Positions 42,682-51,800 of a DNA stretch of 64,000 nucleotides are shown piece by piece. The notes under the pieces were generated by a model that did no database searches, was not told the DNA's origin, and saw only the letters and a list, made by a program, of their open reading frames with translations. A program made the translations under genes and the position numbers. Where the stretch lies: NCBI GenBank assembly GCA_016869215.1, contig VGEP01000019.1:20672-84671 (forward strand). The letters are read 5' to 3'. Every line of letters starts with the position of its first letter. The stretch's first letter is position 1. The stretch is from Alphaproteobacteria bacterium. GTDB lineage: Bacteria; Pseudomonadota; Alphaproteobacteria; Rhizobiales; Xanthobacteraceae.

Positions 42682-42968
42682 TTCGCTGTCCGCCTCCAAC
42701 TCTCAACGTCCGACCAGAAATCGGAAATCAACGTCTCGAAGCTGGCGAACGCATAAGGACGTTCCACGTCCCCGACGTGACGATGGTCGCCCTTCCCCGC
42801 TTCGTTGTCGTAACGCAGAACGCACCGGCCGGCAGCCACAAGCGCCAGCCTGTACTTGAACGAATGCGCCGATCCTCGGACCGCGCGCGGCACGCGCCAA
42901 ATCACGATCTCGACGAAAAGGTCCTCGGCAAGGACGTGACGTTCCCGGAGCAACACCTCACTCGGCAT
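42678..42968 (-). CDS. TumE-family toxin (DUF6516)
   Basis: 96 residues. Recognised from VLAEDLFVEIVIWRVPRAVRGSAHSFKYRLALVAAGRCVLRYDNEAGKGDHRHVGDVERPYAFAS, the pattern used for toxin-antitoxin system TumE proteins (toxin mechanism not well described). ATG at 42968 is preferred; GTG at 42977 would add three residues. A perfect 8-bp palindrome overlaps this start. The pair is wedged between the MetE-like gene and a two-component operon. Confidence 0.85.
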   Translation of the reverse strand: MPSEVLLRERHVLAEDLFVEIVIWRVPRAVRGSAHSFKYRLALVAAGRCVLRYDNEAGKGDHRHVGDVERPYAFASFETLISDFWSDVESWRRTAK

Positions 42969-42988
42969 GTTGGACACTACTCCAACAT
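42967..42988. promoter_or_regulatory. Palindromic operator at the TumE start
   Basis: ATGTTGGA-cactac-TCCAACAT, two perfect 8-bp arms, overlapping the toxin start codon on the minus strand. A weaker second copy, TGTTG...CAACA, follows at 42994-43013. Together they look like a two-site operator for autoregulation by the HTH antitoxin. Confidence 0.7.
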
Positions 42989-43035
42989 CAGGATGTTGTC
43001 AATCTCTCCAACAAACAAACAAAAAGTCCCGCCTC

Positions 43036-44406
43036 TTACCCCGCCGGCAGCACCAGCTCCGCCCTCAACCCCCCGATCGGCGCGGTGCCCAAGTTCAGCG
43101 TCCCGCCGTAGAGCTGCGTCAGCTCCAGCACGATCGAAAGCCCGAGCCCCGAGCCCGGCTTGCTCTCGTCGAGCCGCCGCCCGCGCCGCGCCACCTGCTC
43201 GCGATCGGCCGGAGACAGCCCCGGCCCGTCGTCGTCGACCACGATCCGCACGCGCTCGCGGCCGGGCTCCGCCTGCTCCGCCATGACCTCGATCGACACC
43301 CGGCCCGCCGACCACTTGCAGGCGTTGTCCACGAGATTGCCGACCATCTCCTCCAGGTCCTGCCGCTCGCCGCGAAACCGCGTCTCGGCCTGAATGTCGA
43401 CGTCGATCGCGAGGTCCTTGCCGTGATGGGTCTTCTCCATCGTGCGCGCCAGCGCCCGCACCACCGGCGTCACCTCGGTCAGCGTGCCGACCACCGCGAC
43501 GCGGGCCGCGATCCGCGCCCGCTCCAGATGCCGCATCACCTGGTCGCGCATGATTCCGGTCTGCTCGGTCACTTTCGCGGCGAGCGCTTCGTCCGGCCGC
43601 GCCGACGCCTCGTTCATCATTACCGACAGCGGGGTCTTCAGCGCATGCGCGAGATTGCCGACGTGGGTGCGCGCGCGCTCCACGATCTCGCGGTTGGCGT
43701 CGATCAGCGCATTGGTTTCGCGCGCGAGCGGCGCGATCTCGACCGGGAACCGGCCTTCGAGCTTCTCGGCGCGGCCGGAGCGGATCGCGGCCAGTCCTCG
43801 CGATATGCGGTTGAGCGGCGCCAGGCCGAAGCGCACCTGGAACACGGTAATGAGCAGCAGCACCACCGCCAGCACGGCGAAGGTCGTGGCCAGCGCGCGG
43901 TTGAACTCGGCGATCTCGTTCTCGATCTCGGCGGTGTCGCCACCGACCGCCACGAGATAGAGCCCCTCGTCGCCGAGGTCGATGTTGCGTTCGAGCATGC
44001 GCAGCCGCTGGTCTTCCGGACCCTGAACATAGCTCTTGCGGCTGCCGTCGATGTCGCTCGGCGCGTCCTGGTCGGAGAGGTTCGGCAGCGCGCGGTCCCA
44101 CAGCGAGCGCGAGGACGTCGTCTCCGGCTTGCCGCGGTCGGTCCGCGTGACCTGCCAGTACCAGCCCGACAGCGGCAGCTCGAACAGCGGCTCGCCCAGC
44201 ATCTGGCCGGTGTTCTCGATCGGGACGTCGGGCGCGGCGATGTCGGCGATCAGCGTCTTGACGTACACGTCGAGCCGGCGGTCGAAGGCGCGCTCGACCG
44301 CCCCGCGATAGACGCCCGATAGCACGACGCCGGTGACCGCGAGAATGATGACGGTCCACACCGTCGCCGAGAGGAACAGCCGCAGCGCGAGCGAATTGGC
44401 GCGCAT
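43036..44406 (-). CDS. Sensor histidine kinase, PhoQ/FeuQ-like
   Basis: 456 residues. Two membrane helices (VWTVIILAVTGVVLSGVY at the N-terminus and TTFAVLAVVLLLITVFQV near 170) enclose a periplasmic sensing domain with GWYWQVTRTD. A HAMP region precedes the H-box GNLAHALKTPLSVMMNEA, which is the form seen in PhoQ and the rhizobial FeuQ. The ATP-binding domain has NLVDNACKWS, DDDGPGLS and GSGLGLSIVLEL. The periplasmic domain could respond to the PepSY protein encoded upstream. The gene follows its response regulator with a 17-bp gap. Confidence 0.9.
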   Translation of the reverse strand: MRANSLALRLFLSATVWTVIILAVTGVVLSGVYRGAVERAFDRRLDVYVKTLIADIAAPDVPIENTGQMLGEPLFELPLSGWYWQVTRTDRGKPETTSSRSLWDRALPNLSDQDAPSDIDGSRKSYVQGPEDQRLRMLERNIDLGDEGLYLVAVGGDTAEIENEIAEFNRALATTFAVLAVVLLLITVFQVRFGLAPLNRISRGLAAIRSGRAEKLEGRFPVEIAPLARETNALIDANREIVERARTHVGNLAHALKTPLSVMMNEASARPDEALAAKVTEQTGIMRDQVMRHLERARIAARVAVVGTLTEVTPVVRALARTMEKTHHGKDLAIDVDIQAETRFRGERQDLEEMVGNLVDNACKWSAGRVSIEVMAEQAEPGRERVRIVVDDDGPGLSPADREQVARRGRRLDESKPGSGLGLSIVLELTQLYGGTLNLGTAPIGGLRAELVLPAG

Positions 44407-44423
44407 GTCTCTTCTAGGGCGCC

Positions 44424-45092
44424 CTAACGCACATCGGGCGGCGTCAGCAGATAGCCGAGCCCGCGCACGGTCTGGATGATCTCGACGCCGAGCTTCCTGC
44501 GGATGCGGCCGACGAACACCTCGATGGTGTTGCTGTCGCGGTCGAAATCCTGGTCGTAGAGGTGCTCGACGAGTTCGGTGCGGGAGACCACGCGGCCGGA
44601 ATGGTGCATCAGGTAGGACAGCAGCCGGTACTCGTGGCTGGTCAGCTTCACCGGGTTGCCGTCGATGGAGACGCGGCCGGTGCGGGTGTCGAGCCGGACC
44701 GGCCCGCAGTTCAGTTCGCTCTTGGCGTGGCCGGCGGAGCGGCGCAGCAGCGCGCGAATGCGCGCCAGCACCTCTTCGAGATGGAAGGGCTTGGCCACAT
44801 AGTCGTCGGCGCCGGCGTCGAAGCCCTGGACCTTGTCGCTCCAGCGGTCGCGCGCGGTCAGCATCAGCACCGGCATGGAGCGGCCGGCCCGGCGCCAGGA
44901 TTCCAGCACCGAGATTCCGTCCATCTTCGGCAGGCCGATGTCGAGGATCACCGCGTCGTAAGGCTCGGTCTCGCCGAGGTAGTGGCCCTCCTCGCCGTCG
45001 AAGGCGCGGTCCACCACATAGCCCGCGTCGGTCAGCGCGGTCGCGAGTTGCCGGTTGAGGTCGGGATCGTCCTCGATGACGAGGAGACGCAA
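44424..45092 (-). CDS. OmpR-family response regulator, PhoP/FeuP-like
   Basis: 222 residues. The receiver domain begins MRLLVIEDDPDLNRQLATAL, with phospho-acceptor Asp in DAVILDIGLPKMDG and the Lys in DDYVAKPFHLEEV. The winged helix has LTSHEYRLLSYLMHHSGRVVSRTELVEHLYDQDFDRDSNTIEVFVGRIRRKLG. In rhizobia, FeuP-type regulators control cyclic beta-glucan export and osmoadaptation; an mdoH glucan synthase is 9 kb away, but a link is only speculative. Confidence 0.9.
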   Translation of the reverse strand: MRLLVIEDDPDLNRQLATALTDAGYVVDRAFDGEEGHYLGETEPYDAVILDIGLPKMDGISVLESWRRAGRSMPVLMLTARDRWSDKVQGFDAGADDYVAKPFHLEEVLARIRALLRRSAGHAKSELNCGPVRLDTRTGRVSIDGNPVKLTSHEYRLLSYLMHHSGRVVSRTELVEHLYDQDFDRDSNTIEVFVGRIRRKLGVEIIQTVRGLGYLLTPPDVR

Positions 45093-45108
45093 GGGGAATT
45101 CCCTCCGG

Positions 45109-45444
45109 TCAGCGGGCTTCGACGACCTTGCCGCTGCGCGCGTCGACGGTCGCCCGGGTCACTTTGCCATCGCGCGCCAGCACTGTCAGCATGTATACGA
45201 GGCCGTTGTCCCCGCGGCACAGCCTTGCCCGCACTACTTCGTTTGCGCCCCGCCCGCGCGCCTTGCGCTCACGCGCCGACACCCCGCGCGCCGCCTTGAT
45301 CGCGGCCGCCATCGTGATCGCCTGCCCGCTGGAAATCGCCGCCCGCTGCTCGGCCTTGGTGAGGCAGCGCTGCTCGGCCGCGCCTGCGGGAGCTGCCGCG
45401 ACAATCGCCATCAGACCTGCTGCAAAGGCAAGTTTCCGCGCCAT
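45109..45444 (-). CDS. PepSY-type small periplasmic protein
   Basis: 111 residues with a Sec signal peptide (KLAFAAGLMAIVAAAPAGAAEQ). The mature part ends in a PepSY-like pattern (VRARLCRGDNGLVYMLTVLARDGKVTRATVDARSGKVVEAR). It lies 16 bp before the response regulator gene and is probably the first gene of the operon, so it may be a periplasmic modulator of the sensor kinase, by analogy with FeuN of Sinorhizobium (from memory). This role is an inference. Confidence 0.85.
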   Translation of the reverse strand: MARKLAFAAGLMAIVAAAPAGAAEQRCLTKAEQRAAISSGQAITMAAAIKAARGVSARERKARGRGANEVVRARLCRGDNGLVYMLTVLARDGKVTRATVDARSGKVVEAR

Positions 45445-45610
45445 GACAAGGTCTTAGACGCCTCCCGGTGAATGCCGCATGAACGGCCGATCACGCTTGA
45501 TTGACCGCCTTTCGGCGTCGTTTCCGCGCCGTTTAGCCATGCCCGGCCTGGACACCGCCATTCCTGACCGTCCGCAGCAGCACGCCATGTGGGCACGGCC
45601 GGGCGGCGCT

Positions 45611-45973
45611 TCAACGCCTGATCCGCGCCGCAACCTCATACAAGAAATAAAACCCGATGCAGGCCATCTCGACCTGGAACAGCTCCGCCGACAGCCCGTC
45701 GGTTGTGCCCCATCCCAGCACCTTGTCCCACAGCACGAGCTTGGCGTTGTAGATCACGAACGGCAGCGCGAAGCCAGCCCGCATCAGGCCGTTCAGCCGC
45801 GAGCCGCTTTCCGCCACCATGACGGCGCGCCGCGCCTCCAGCGTTTTCACCCGCTCCTCGGCGCGGATGCGCTCATGGTCGGTGGCGGCGCGGGCCTGCT
45901 CCACCTTCACATCGGCGATTTTCTCAGCGATGCGCGACAGCGGATTGATGAGGCCGAGCAGAGCGCCGAGCAT
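45611..45973 (-). CDS. Putative holin-like membrane protein of the GTA/phage lysis region
   Basis: 120 residues. It has an N-terminal amphipathic region (ALLGLINPLSRIAEKIADVKV), a charged coiled-coil middle (ATDHERIRAEERVKTLEARRAVM) and two hydrophobic segments (GLMRAGFALPFVIYNAKLVLW; LFQVEMACIGFYFLYEVAARI). Such proteins occur next to endolysins in prophages and GTA clusters and are thought to help release. It is last in the minus-strand run that includes the GH108 endolysin. Confidence 0.75.
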   Translation of the reverse strand: MLGALLGLINPLSRIAEKIADVKVEQARAATDHERIRAEERVKTLEARRAVMVAESGSRLNGLMRAGFALPFVIYNAKLVLWDKVLGWGTTDGLSAELFQVEMACIGFYFLYEVAARIRR

Positions 45974-46153
45974 CTACCTGTCCCCCGCGCAGGCGTGCAG
46001 CAGCAGCGCCAGCCCCGCGGCCGCCAGCGCATAGGACGGCCAGTGCTGCACCGGATGCAGCGACGGCGCCGCCGTCATGCCGCGCGCGAATTCCTGCGCG
46101 AAGGCCAGCAGCCCGGCGAGAACGATCAGCAGAATGCCGAAGAATATCTGCAT
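45974..46153 (-). CDS. Small membrane protein of the lysis region
   Basis: 59 residues, too short for the ORF track. It reads MQIFFGILLIVLAGLLAFAQ, then an Ala/Pro-rich linker and a second hydrophobic stretch (YALAAAGLALLLHACAGD). The stop is adjacent to the next start (TAG-ATG), and the start follows the upstream gene closely, which supports it as real. Two-helix topology suits a pinholin or holin partner. Function inferred from position. Confidence 0.65.
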   Translation of the reverse strand: MQIFFGILLIVLAGLLAFAQEFARGMTAAPSLHPVQHWPSYALAAAGLALLLHACAGDR

Positions 46154-46154
46154 C

Positions 46155-46376
46155 TCACTTGCTCCCCACCGGGCCGCGGGTGTCCAGCCGCAGCACGATG
46201 TTGACCGCGTTCATCGCCAGCACCCACCAGAACAGCAGTTTGGGATTGTCGATCACGCTCGCCCAGTTGAGGCCGAGCGCGAAGCCGATCAGTTCGGTGC
46301 CCGCCGCCATGAGCAGCGACAGCAGATTCAGGAACACGGCGCGCGACCAGTTCCATGCGTTTTTGAGCCAGGTCAT
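46155..46376 (-). CDS. Small membrane protein next to endolysin
   Basis: 73 residues starting MTWLKNAWNWSRAVFLNLLSLLMAAGTELIGFALGL, with two hydrophobic segments (the second LLFWWVLAMNAVNIVLRL). It starts one base after the endolysin stop and ends one base before the next small gene. The size and topology suggest a holin or a spanin-like accessory. The longer frame in the track (46415) has no support. Confidence 0.7.
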   Translation of the reverse strand: MTWLKNAWNWSRAVFLNLLSLLMAAGTELIGFALGLNWASVIDNPKLLFWWVLAMNAVNIVLRLDTRGPVGSK

Positions 46377-46377
46377 G

Positions 46378-47022
46378 TCAGCCTCGTTTGGTGAACAGCG
46401 CGGCAAAGGCCGCAACGATGGATTGCAGCGCGGAGGGCTTCGGCGCTTCGCCCCGGTCCTGCGCTTTTCCGGGCGCGGGCTGCGGCACGCCGCTCTGCTC
46501 CTCGGCCGCGCTTTTGCGCCGCGCCATGGTCAGGCCCGCGGCGCGGACCTCGGCGACGCGCCGCGACCAGCCCTTGCCGAACGTGTCCCAGGTGGACAGC
46601 CGTTTCAGGAACGCCATGCGTTCGTCGCAGATCGCCTGCACCGTCAGCGCCGGGTCGCGGCGGCGCACCGCTTCGAGCACGGCCGGCGTCACTACATGGC
46701 TGTCGTCCGGCAGCCCGGTCACGCGCCGCAGCACCTTGCCGCTTCGCCCGACTCCGGAGTTCACGCCGTAGTCGAACGCGGCGTAATCGACGCCCGCCGG
46801 CAGTTCGTCGCAGCGCAGCGCGTCCCAATACTTGGCCTTGTAGATGCGCTTCACCACCTCCATCGGGATGTCGCGCATCGGGCCGGCGTAGCCGTTCTGC
46901 CGCGCCACCGCGACGGTGATGCCGTAGTTGGTCTCGCCGCCCGGATCGCGCGGGTGGTTGACGTAGCCGCCCTCGTGGCCGAGCACCCGGCGCAGGGCTT
47001 CGTCGTAGTTGGAACGGGCCAT
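46378..47022 (-). CDS. GH108-family N-acetylmuramidase (endolysin)
   Basis: 214 residues. The GH108 signature is clear: LGHEGGYVNHPRDPGGETNYGIT, where the Glu in EGGY is catalytic, followed by YKAKYWDALRCDELPAGVDYAAFDYGVNSGV. The C-terminus is a charged, low-complexity linker and a hydrophobic tail (SIVAAFAALFTKRG). It cuts peptidoglycan and probably lyses the host to release GTA particles. Start at 47022 (MARSNYDEAL); the longer frame crosses the terminator after the fibre gene. Confidence 0.92.
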   Translation of the reverse strand: MARSNYDEALRRVLGHEGGYVNHPRDPGGETNYGITVAVARQNGYAGPMRDIPMEVVKRIYKAKYWDALRCDELPAGVDYAAFDYGVNSGVGRSGKVLRRVTGLPDDSHVVTPAVLEAVRRRDPALTVQAICDERMAFLKRLSTWDTFGKGWSRRVAEVRAAGLTMARRKSAAEEQSGVPQPAPGKAQDRGEAPKPSALQSIVAAFAALFTKRG

Positions 47023-47051
47023 CGCAAATTGCCTCCTTCCGCAAACGAAAA

Positions 47052-47071
47052 GGGCCGCGTCGCCGCGGCCC
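47052..47071 (-). terminator. Terminator after the DUF2793 fibre gene
   Basis: Perfect 8-bp stem GGGCCGCG / CGCGGCCC, loop TCGC. The minus strand continues TTTTCGTTT, 25 bp after the fibre gene stop. It separates the GTA structural genes from the lysis genes, which then need their own promoter or readthrough. Confidence 0.75.
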
Positions 47072-47096
47072 GTCACTTCGGGATCGAAACCGTCGA

Positions 47097-48764
47097 TCAG
47101 GCCCAATACAGGTAGATGTCGCGAACCTCGGCGGCCTTGTCGTTCGCGATCGCGATGCGCCACTTGACGCTGGTGCCGGACGGCTGTGCGCTCAGATCGA
47201 CCGGATCGCTCTCCAGCACATGCAGGTCGCCCCAGGTGAAGCGGTCGTTCATCGCGGCTTCGGTCCAGGTCGTGCCGCCGTCGCGCGACACTTCGAAGAT
47301 CAGGTCGTCGCCGAGCGCGATCTCATCGACGAACTTCACCCGCGACACGATCTTCATCGATACCGGCTCCGCCGCCGCCGTCAGCGCGGTCGAGGCGACC
47401 GTCATGCCCCCCGAACCGGCGGATTCGTAGAACTCCGCCTCGGCGACGCAGATTCGGTTTGAGTTGGGCGCGTCGATGCGCAGCCAGACGTACTGGTAGG
47501 CGGTGCTGTTGGAGATCGCGAGGTTCTGCAGCAGCAGGCTGTTGGCGTCGGTGTTCGACGCGCTGCCGAGCAATGTGCCGTCGGTGCTGCTGCCCGGCGC
47601 GCTGCCGTTCTTGCCGTAGAGCTGCACCGCGATGGTGGGATCGCTGGCCTGCTTGAACCCTTCGTCGCTGGAACCCCAGACCTTGAAGCCGGTGACGGTC
47701 TTGGGCGAGCCGCCATAGTCCTTGCCGATGTAGGCGACCGTTGCGTTGTCGCTGTTCGCGCCCACCAGCCGCGTCTGGCTGGTGTTTCCGTCGAACGCCG
47801 CGCCGGTGTTGGACCAGGCCGACCCGTTGGTGCCGCCGATGACGCTGCCCGCGCCCTGCGAGATCAGTCCGCCCGACACCGCCGGCTTGAGCAGTCCCGC
47901 CGTGCCGGTGTCGAGGCCGGTTGCGCCGGCCACATTCACGTAGGTCAGCGCGTCGAACGAATCGGCGAAGCGGTTGCCGGCGGCGCCCATGAACTGCGCC
48001 ACGTTGAGCGCGTCGGCAATCCCGAGCGCCAGGCCCGCCAGCGTGACGTCGAGATCGGCCGGCGCGCCGGCCGGCGCCGTTTGCGGCATCGTGACTTCGC
48101 CCGTCGCATGGTCGATCACGATGGCGTCGAGCCAGGTCTCGCCGTCGGCGGAGACCTTGAAGCGGAAGTCGTCGTTGCCGGTGAGCCCGATCTCGGCGCG
48201 GCCTTCGAAATCGGTCTGGAACAGCATCGACAGGGTGTTGCCGGCGCTTTCCTTGCTGAGCTTGTAGCGCAGATCGCCGTCGCCGCCTTCGGCGTCGGTG
48301 CGCGCGACCCAGAGCGCGTTGTTGAGCTTGGCCGCGAATCGATTGGTCGCGTCGGCTTCGGTGCCGACGCCGAGGCGGTTGAGGTTCTGGAGTTCCGTGA
48401 CCTCGCCCAGAGCGTCGATCGCCGGCGCCCAGCTTTCGCCGTCCCAGGCCAGCAGCGCGCTCTCGTCGCGCACGTAGCAGGTCCAGCCCTCCTGCGGCGC
48501 GTAAAAGTTCCAGCCGCCCACGTCGTATTGCGCGATGCGGTTGTCCTTGCCGGCGAACGCGCCCGTACCCGGAGACGCCACAATGTAGCGGTCGCCGAGC
48601 GCGGGCTCCGCCGGCGGCGACGCCAGATCGCGGTCGAGCACGGACAGCATCACCAGCGCGTCGAGAATGAGCAGCGCTTCGTTGTGCTGGACCTCGAACT
48701 CGTTCTGCTTGGTCAGGTAGAACGGCAGCCCAAGGTTGGGCGAGGTGTCGGGCAGGTCTGTCAT
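47097..48764 (-). CDS. DUF2793 tail fibre with discoidin-like (F5/8 C) domain
   Basis: 555 residues. The N-terminal DUF2793 domain reads DTSPNLGLPFYLTKQNEFEVQHNEALLILDALV, and the middle part WNFYAPQEGWTCYVRDESALLAWDGESW; the central region (about 310-430) resembles an F5/8-type C carbohydrate-binding domain (WSNTGAAFDGNTSQTRL; AYIGKDYGGSPKTVTGFKVWGS). This is the likely host-recognition fibre of the GTA, placed after the baseplate protein. Receptor specificity cannot be read. Confidence 0.9.
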   Translation of the reverse strand: MTDLPDTSPNLGLPFYLTKQNEFEVQHNEALLILDALVMLSVLDRDLASPPAEPALGDRYIVASPGTGAFAGKDNRIAQYDVGGWNFYAPQEGWTCYVRDESALLAWDGESWAPAIDALGEVTELQNLNRLGVGTEADATNRFAAKLNNALWVARTDAEGGDGDLRYKLSKESAGNTLSMLFQTDFEGRAEIGLTGNDDFRFKVSADGETWLDAIVIDHATGEVTMPQTAPAGAPADLDVTLAGLALGIADALNVAQFMGAAGNRFADSFDALTYVNVAGATGLDTGTAGLLKPAVSGGLISQGAGSVIGGTNGSAWSNTGAAFDGNTSQTRLVGANSDNATVAYIGKDYGGSPKTVTGFKVWGSSDEGFKQASDPTIAVQLYGKNGSAPGSSTDGTLLGSASNTDANSLLLQNLAISNSTAYQYVWLRIDAPNSNRICVAEAEFYESAGSGGMTVASTALTAAAEPVSMKIVSRVKFVDEIALGDDLIFEVSRDGGTTWTEAAMNDRFTWGDLHVLESDPVDLSAQPSGTSVKWRIAIANDKAAEVRDIYLYWA

Positions 48765-48843
48765 GGTTCGGTCCTTTGATGCTTTCCCCGTGCGCAGTGC
48801 TGCGTGAAACGGTGCGCTGCCGACACGCGATCCCGGTTCCGCG

Positions 48844-51800
48844 CTATGGAACGAGCGTGGCTTGCGAAGCGACGCCGTGGCCGACTTGCGCCGAGATTTG
48901 CGCGACGCGGAACGTCACGCTCGGCTGCGGCGCGCCGAAGTCGGCGATCTCGCCGGCCGCGGGATAGAGCACGCTCGGAACCGGCGTCTCGAAGCTGCGC
49001 ACGACGTCCTCGCCGTCGAGCACCTCGACCGCGTAGGCCTCGCGCGTCTCTCCGAGCGGCACTTCGCGAAGCTGCGGATTGTGCGCGGGCAGCCGCGTGC
49101 GCCGGATCCACGACAGCGTAAGGCCGTCCGCCGTGCGCCTTGCGCGCAGGTGCCCTGGCGACAGCGGCCGCAGCGCGGTCGGCTGCGGGGGCGCTGCGAG
49201 CGTCACCGCCGCCATGTCGCCGTGGTCGCGGCCGGACGCCACGATCCGCAGTGTCGTGCTGCGGCCGAGTGCGTTGACGCCGCGCGCAGCCGGGATCACC
49301 TGCCGGTCGAGCAGCACGAACGGCGCGCCTTCGGGCGTCGGATCGCCCATCGCCCATTCGCTGCCTTCTCGGCCGCGCAGCAGCCGGCTCAGTTCGTAGG
49401 TGCGCGCGGCGACGAGTTCCGCGTTGCCGAATTGCAGCACCTCCCAGGCGCCGTCTTCGCGGCGCACCGCCGCGGCATTCGCCCCGCCGAGCAGAACGTT
49501 GTCGGACACCGACGACAGCGCGCCGCCGTAGAGCCGCACCCGCACTTTGCTGTGCCGGTCGAAACGGCTCACCGGCCCGCGCGGCAGCGGGTCGAGCGTC
49601 TCACCCACGATCGCGGGCGCAAGCGCCGTCGCCGCGCGCTCGAAGCTGAGACCGTCCGCCGAGCGCCATACCGTGACCGGGCCCGGCCACGGATCGGCGA
49701 ACACCGCGAGCCATTGCAGCACCGGCGACTCCTCGCCATCGAGCAGCGGCAGGTCGAGAAGGAGCGCATGAACCGGGCCGATGGCGGCAGGCGCGGCCGG
49801 CGCGATCCGGCGCGGCGCGGCGAGCGGCAGGTCGAACACCTCCGGATCGATCGAGCGCGCCTTCACCGCGCGGCGCTCGGTGTCGACGATCTCGCGGATT
49901 TCGAACAACCGCCGCCGCCCGTTCAGCGTCACGGCCAGCGTGTCGCCCGGCGTGAGCGTCAGCAGGCTCGGCGGCAGCGCGAACTCCGCGCTCTCGCGCC
50001 CCGCCCACAGGTCCTGCAGCCAGATGTCGGCGCGGCGCTCGGCGGAATTGTCGCCGGTGACCGCGGCCAGTTCCGCCTGCGCCACGCGCGAGGCGCCGCC
50101 GACCAGCCGCCGCGAGTACGCGACCGCACGGCGGTAATCCGCGCCGCCGTCGCTGAAGCCAAGCGCGATCTCGCGCGGCAGCTCGGTTTCCTGCGCGCGC
50201 ACCAGCCTAAACGGCGCGCCGCTGTCGGGCAGCACCAGATCGTCCTCGGTGAGTTCGGCCGCAGGCACGCCGCCGCGCGGCTTGAACGACAGCGTGCCGG
50301 ACAGCTCGGCGGCATCGAACGCATAGGCCGACGCGAGCGGTTCGAGCGCAGCGCGCGCGGCCATCGGCCGGTCGATGAGATAGCCGTCGGGGCCCTCGCC
50401 GAGCGCGGCGGCGTCGCAGCCTTCGGCGCCCGAGTCGGCCAGCACCGCCGACACCAAGCCTTCCATCGGCGTCGAGCCGAGCCGTCCGGTGAGCCAGTGC
50501 CCGGTTTCCCAGTTGGGCCCGTCGCTCCATACGTCGATCGCGGCGGGGAACGCCGGATAGGGCCGCGCGTCCCAAGTCCACAGATGCAGCCCGGACGGAT
50601 CGACCATGCGGCCGTCGTACACGCTCGACTCGGGGTTCAGGACATCGCTCGCGCCGAATGCGGGATCGAATGCGGCCACGATCGTTTCGAGATAGCGGCG
50701 CTGGATCAGGTCGTCGCGCCGGCCGTTGGAGAAATAGGGAAACGCACCCTCGGAAGACTTCGGATCGGGAAACACACTCGGCTGGTTCGAGCCCTTGTCG
50801 ACCGCGGGGCAGCCGACTTCCGTGAGCCAGACCGGCTTGCTCTGCGGGACCCACGCAGTCGGTGTTTCCAGCTCCGCGCCGCCGACGCGCTCATGATGCG
50901 CGTTGGCCCAGAAACTCCAGATGTCTTTCTGGCGGAACGTCCACGGCTTGCCGAGGCCGTCGGCGATATCGGTTCGCGCCTGCGCCGCGCGCGCCTCGCC
51001 GTCGGCGTAGAACCAGTCGTAGGCCTCGCCGCCGTCGAGATTGGCCGTAAGATAATCGCGGTCCGCAATCGCGGACGCCGTCGCGCGGTCGAGATGCTCC
51101 GCGCCGTCGCGCCAGTCCGACAGCGGCGCGTAATAGTCGATACCGATTGCGCCGATGGCCGCGCACGCCCACAGCGGATCGAGCGGAAAGCGCACCTCCT
51201 GCGCCTCGTCATCGATCACGTGGCTGCCGTATTCGGTCCAGTCCGCGCCGTAGGTGACGAGACAATCCTCGCCGAGAATGTCCTTCACGTCCTCGGCGAG
51301 CGACACAAGCTGCGTCACCGCGGGATAGGCGCCGGAGCCCGAACGCACGCGCGTCAGCGCCTTCAGCTCCGAGCCGATCAGGAATGCATCGACCCCGCCC
51401 GCGCTCTGCGCGAGCGGAGCGTAATGCAGGATCATGCGACGATACCGCCAGTCGGAGCCGTCGCCGAAGAACGCATCGACCTGCGTTCCCGCGGCGGATG
51501 TGCCGTCCGGAGATTCCGCCAGCCCCGGCGCGGGATCGCAGGTAATGCGCCCGCGCCAGGGATAGGCCGGCTGCGGCGCTTCGCCGGTCCAGGGATCGGG
51601 CAATTCGTTGTCCGCCGGCACGTCCATCATCACGAACGGATAGAGCGTGACCTTCAGCCCGCGCGCCTTCAACTCGGCGATCAGGTTTGTCACGCTCTGG
51701 TCCGACGGCGTGCCGCCGAACGCCGCGCGGTCCTCGACCGTCGAAACCAGATGCGCCGTCGAACGGTCGAGGCCCGCGACCGTCCAACTCGCCCCGTGGG

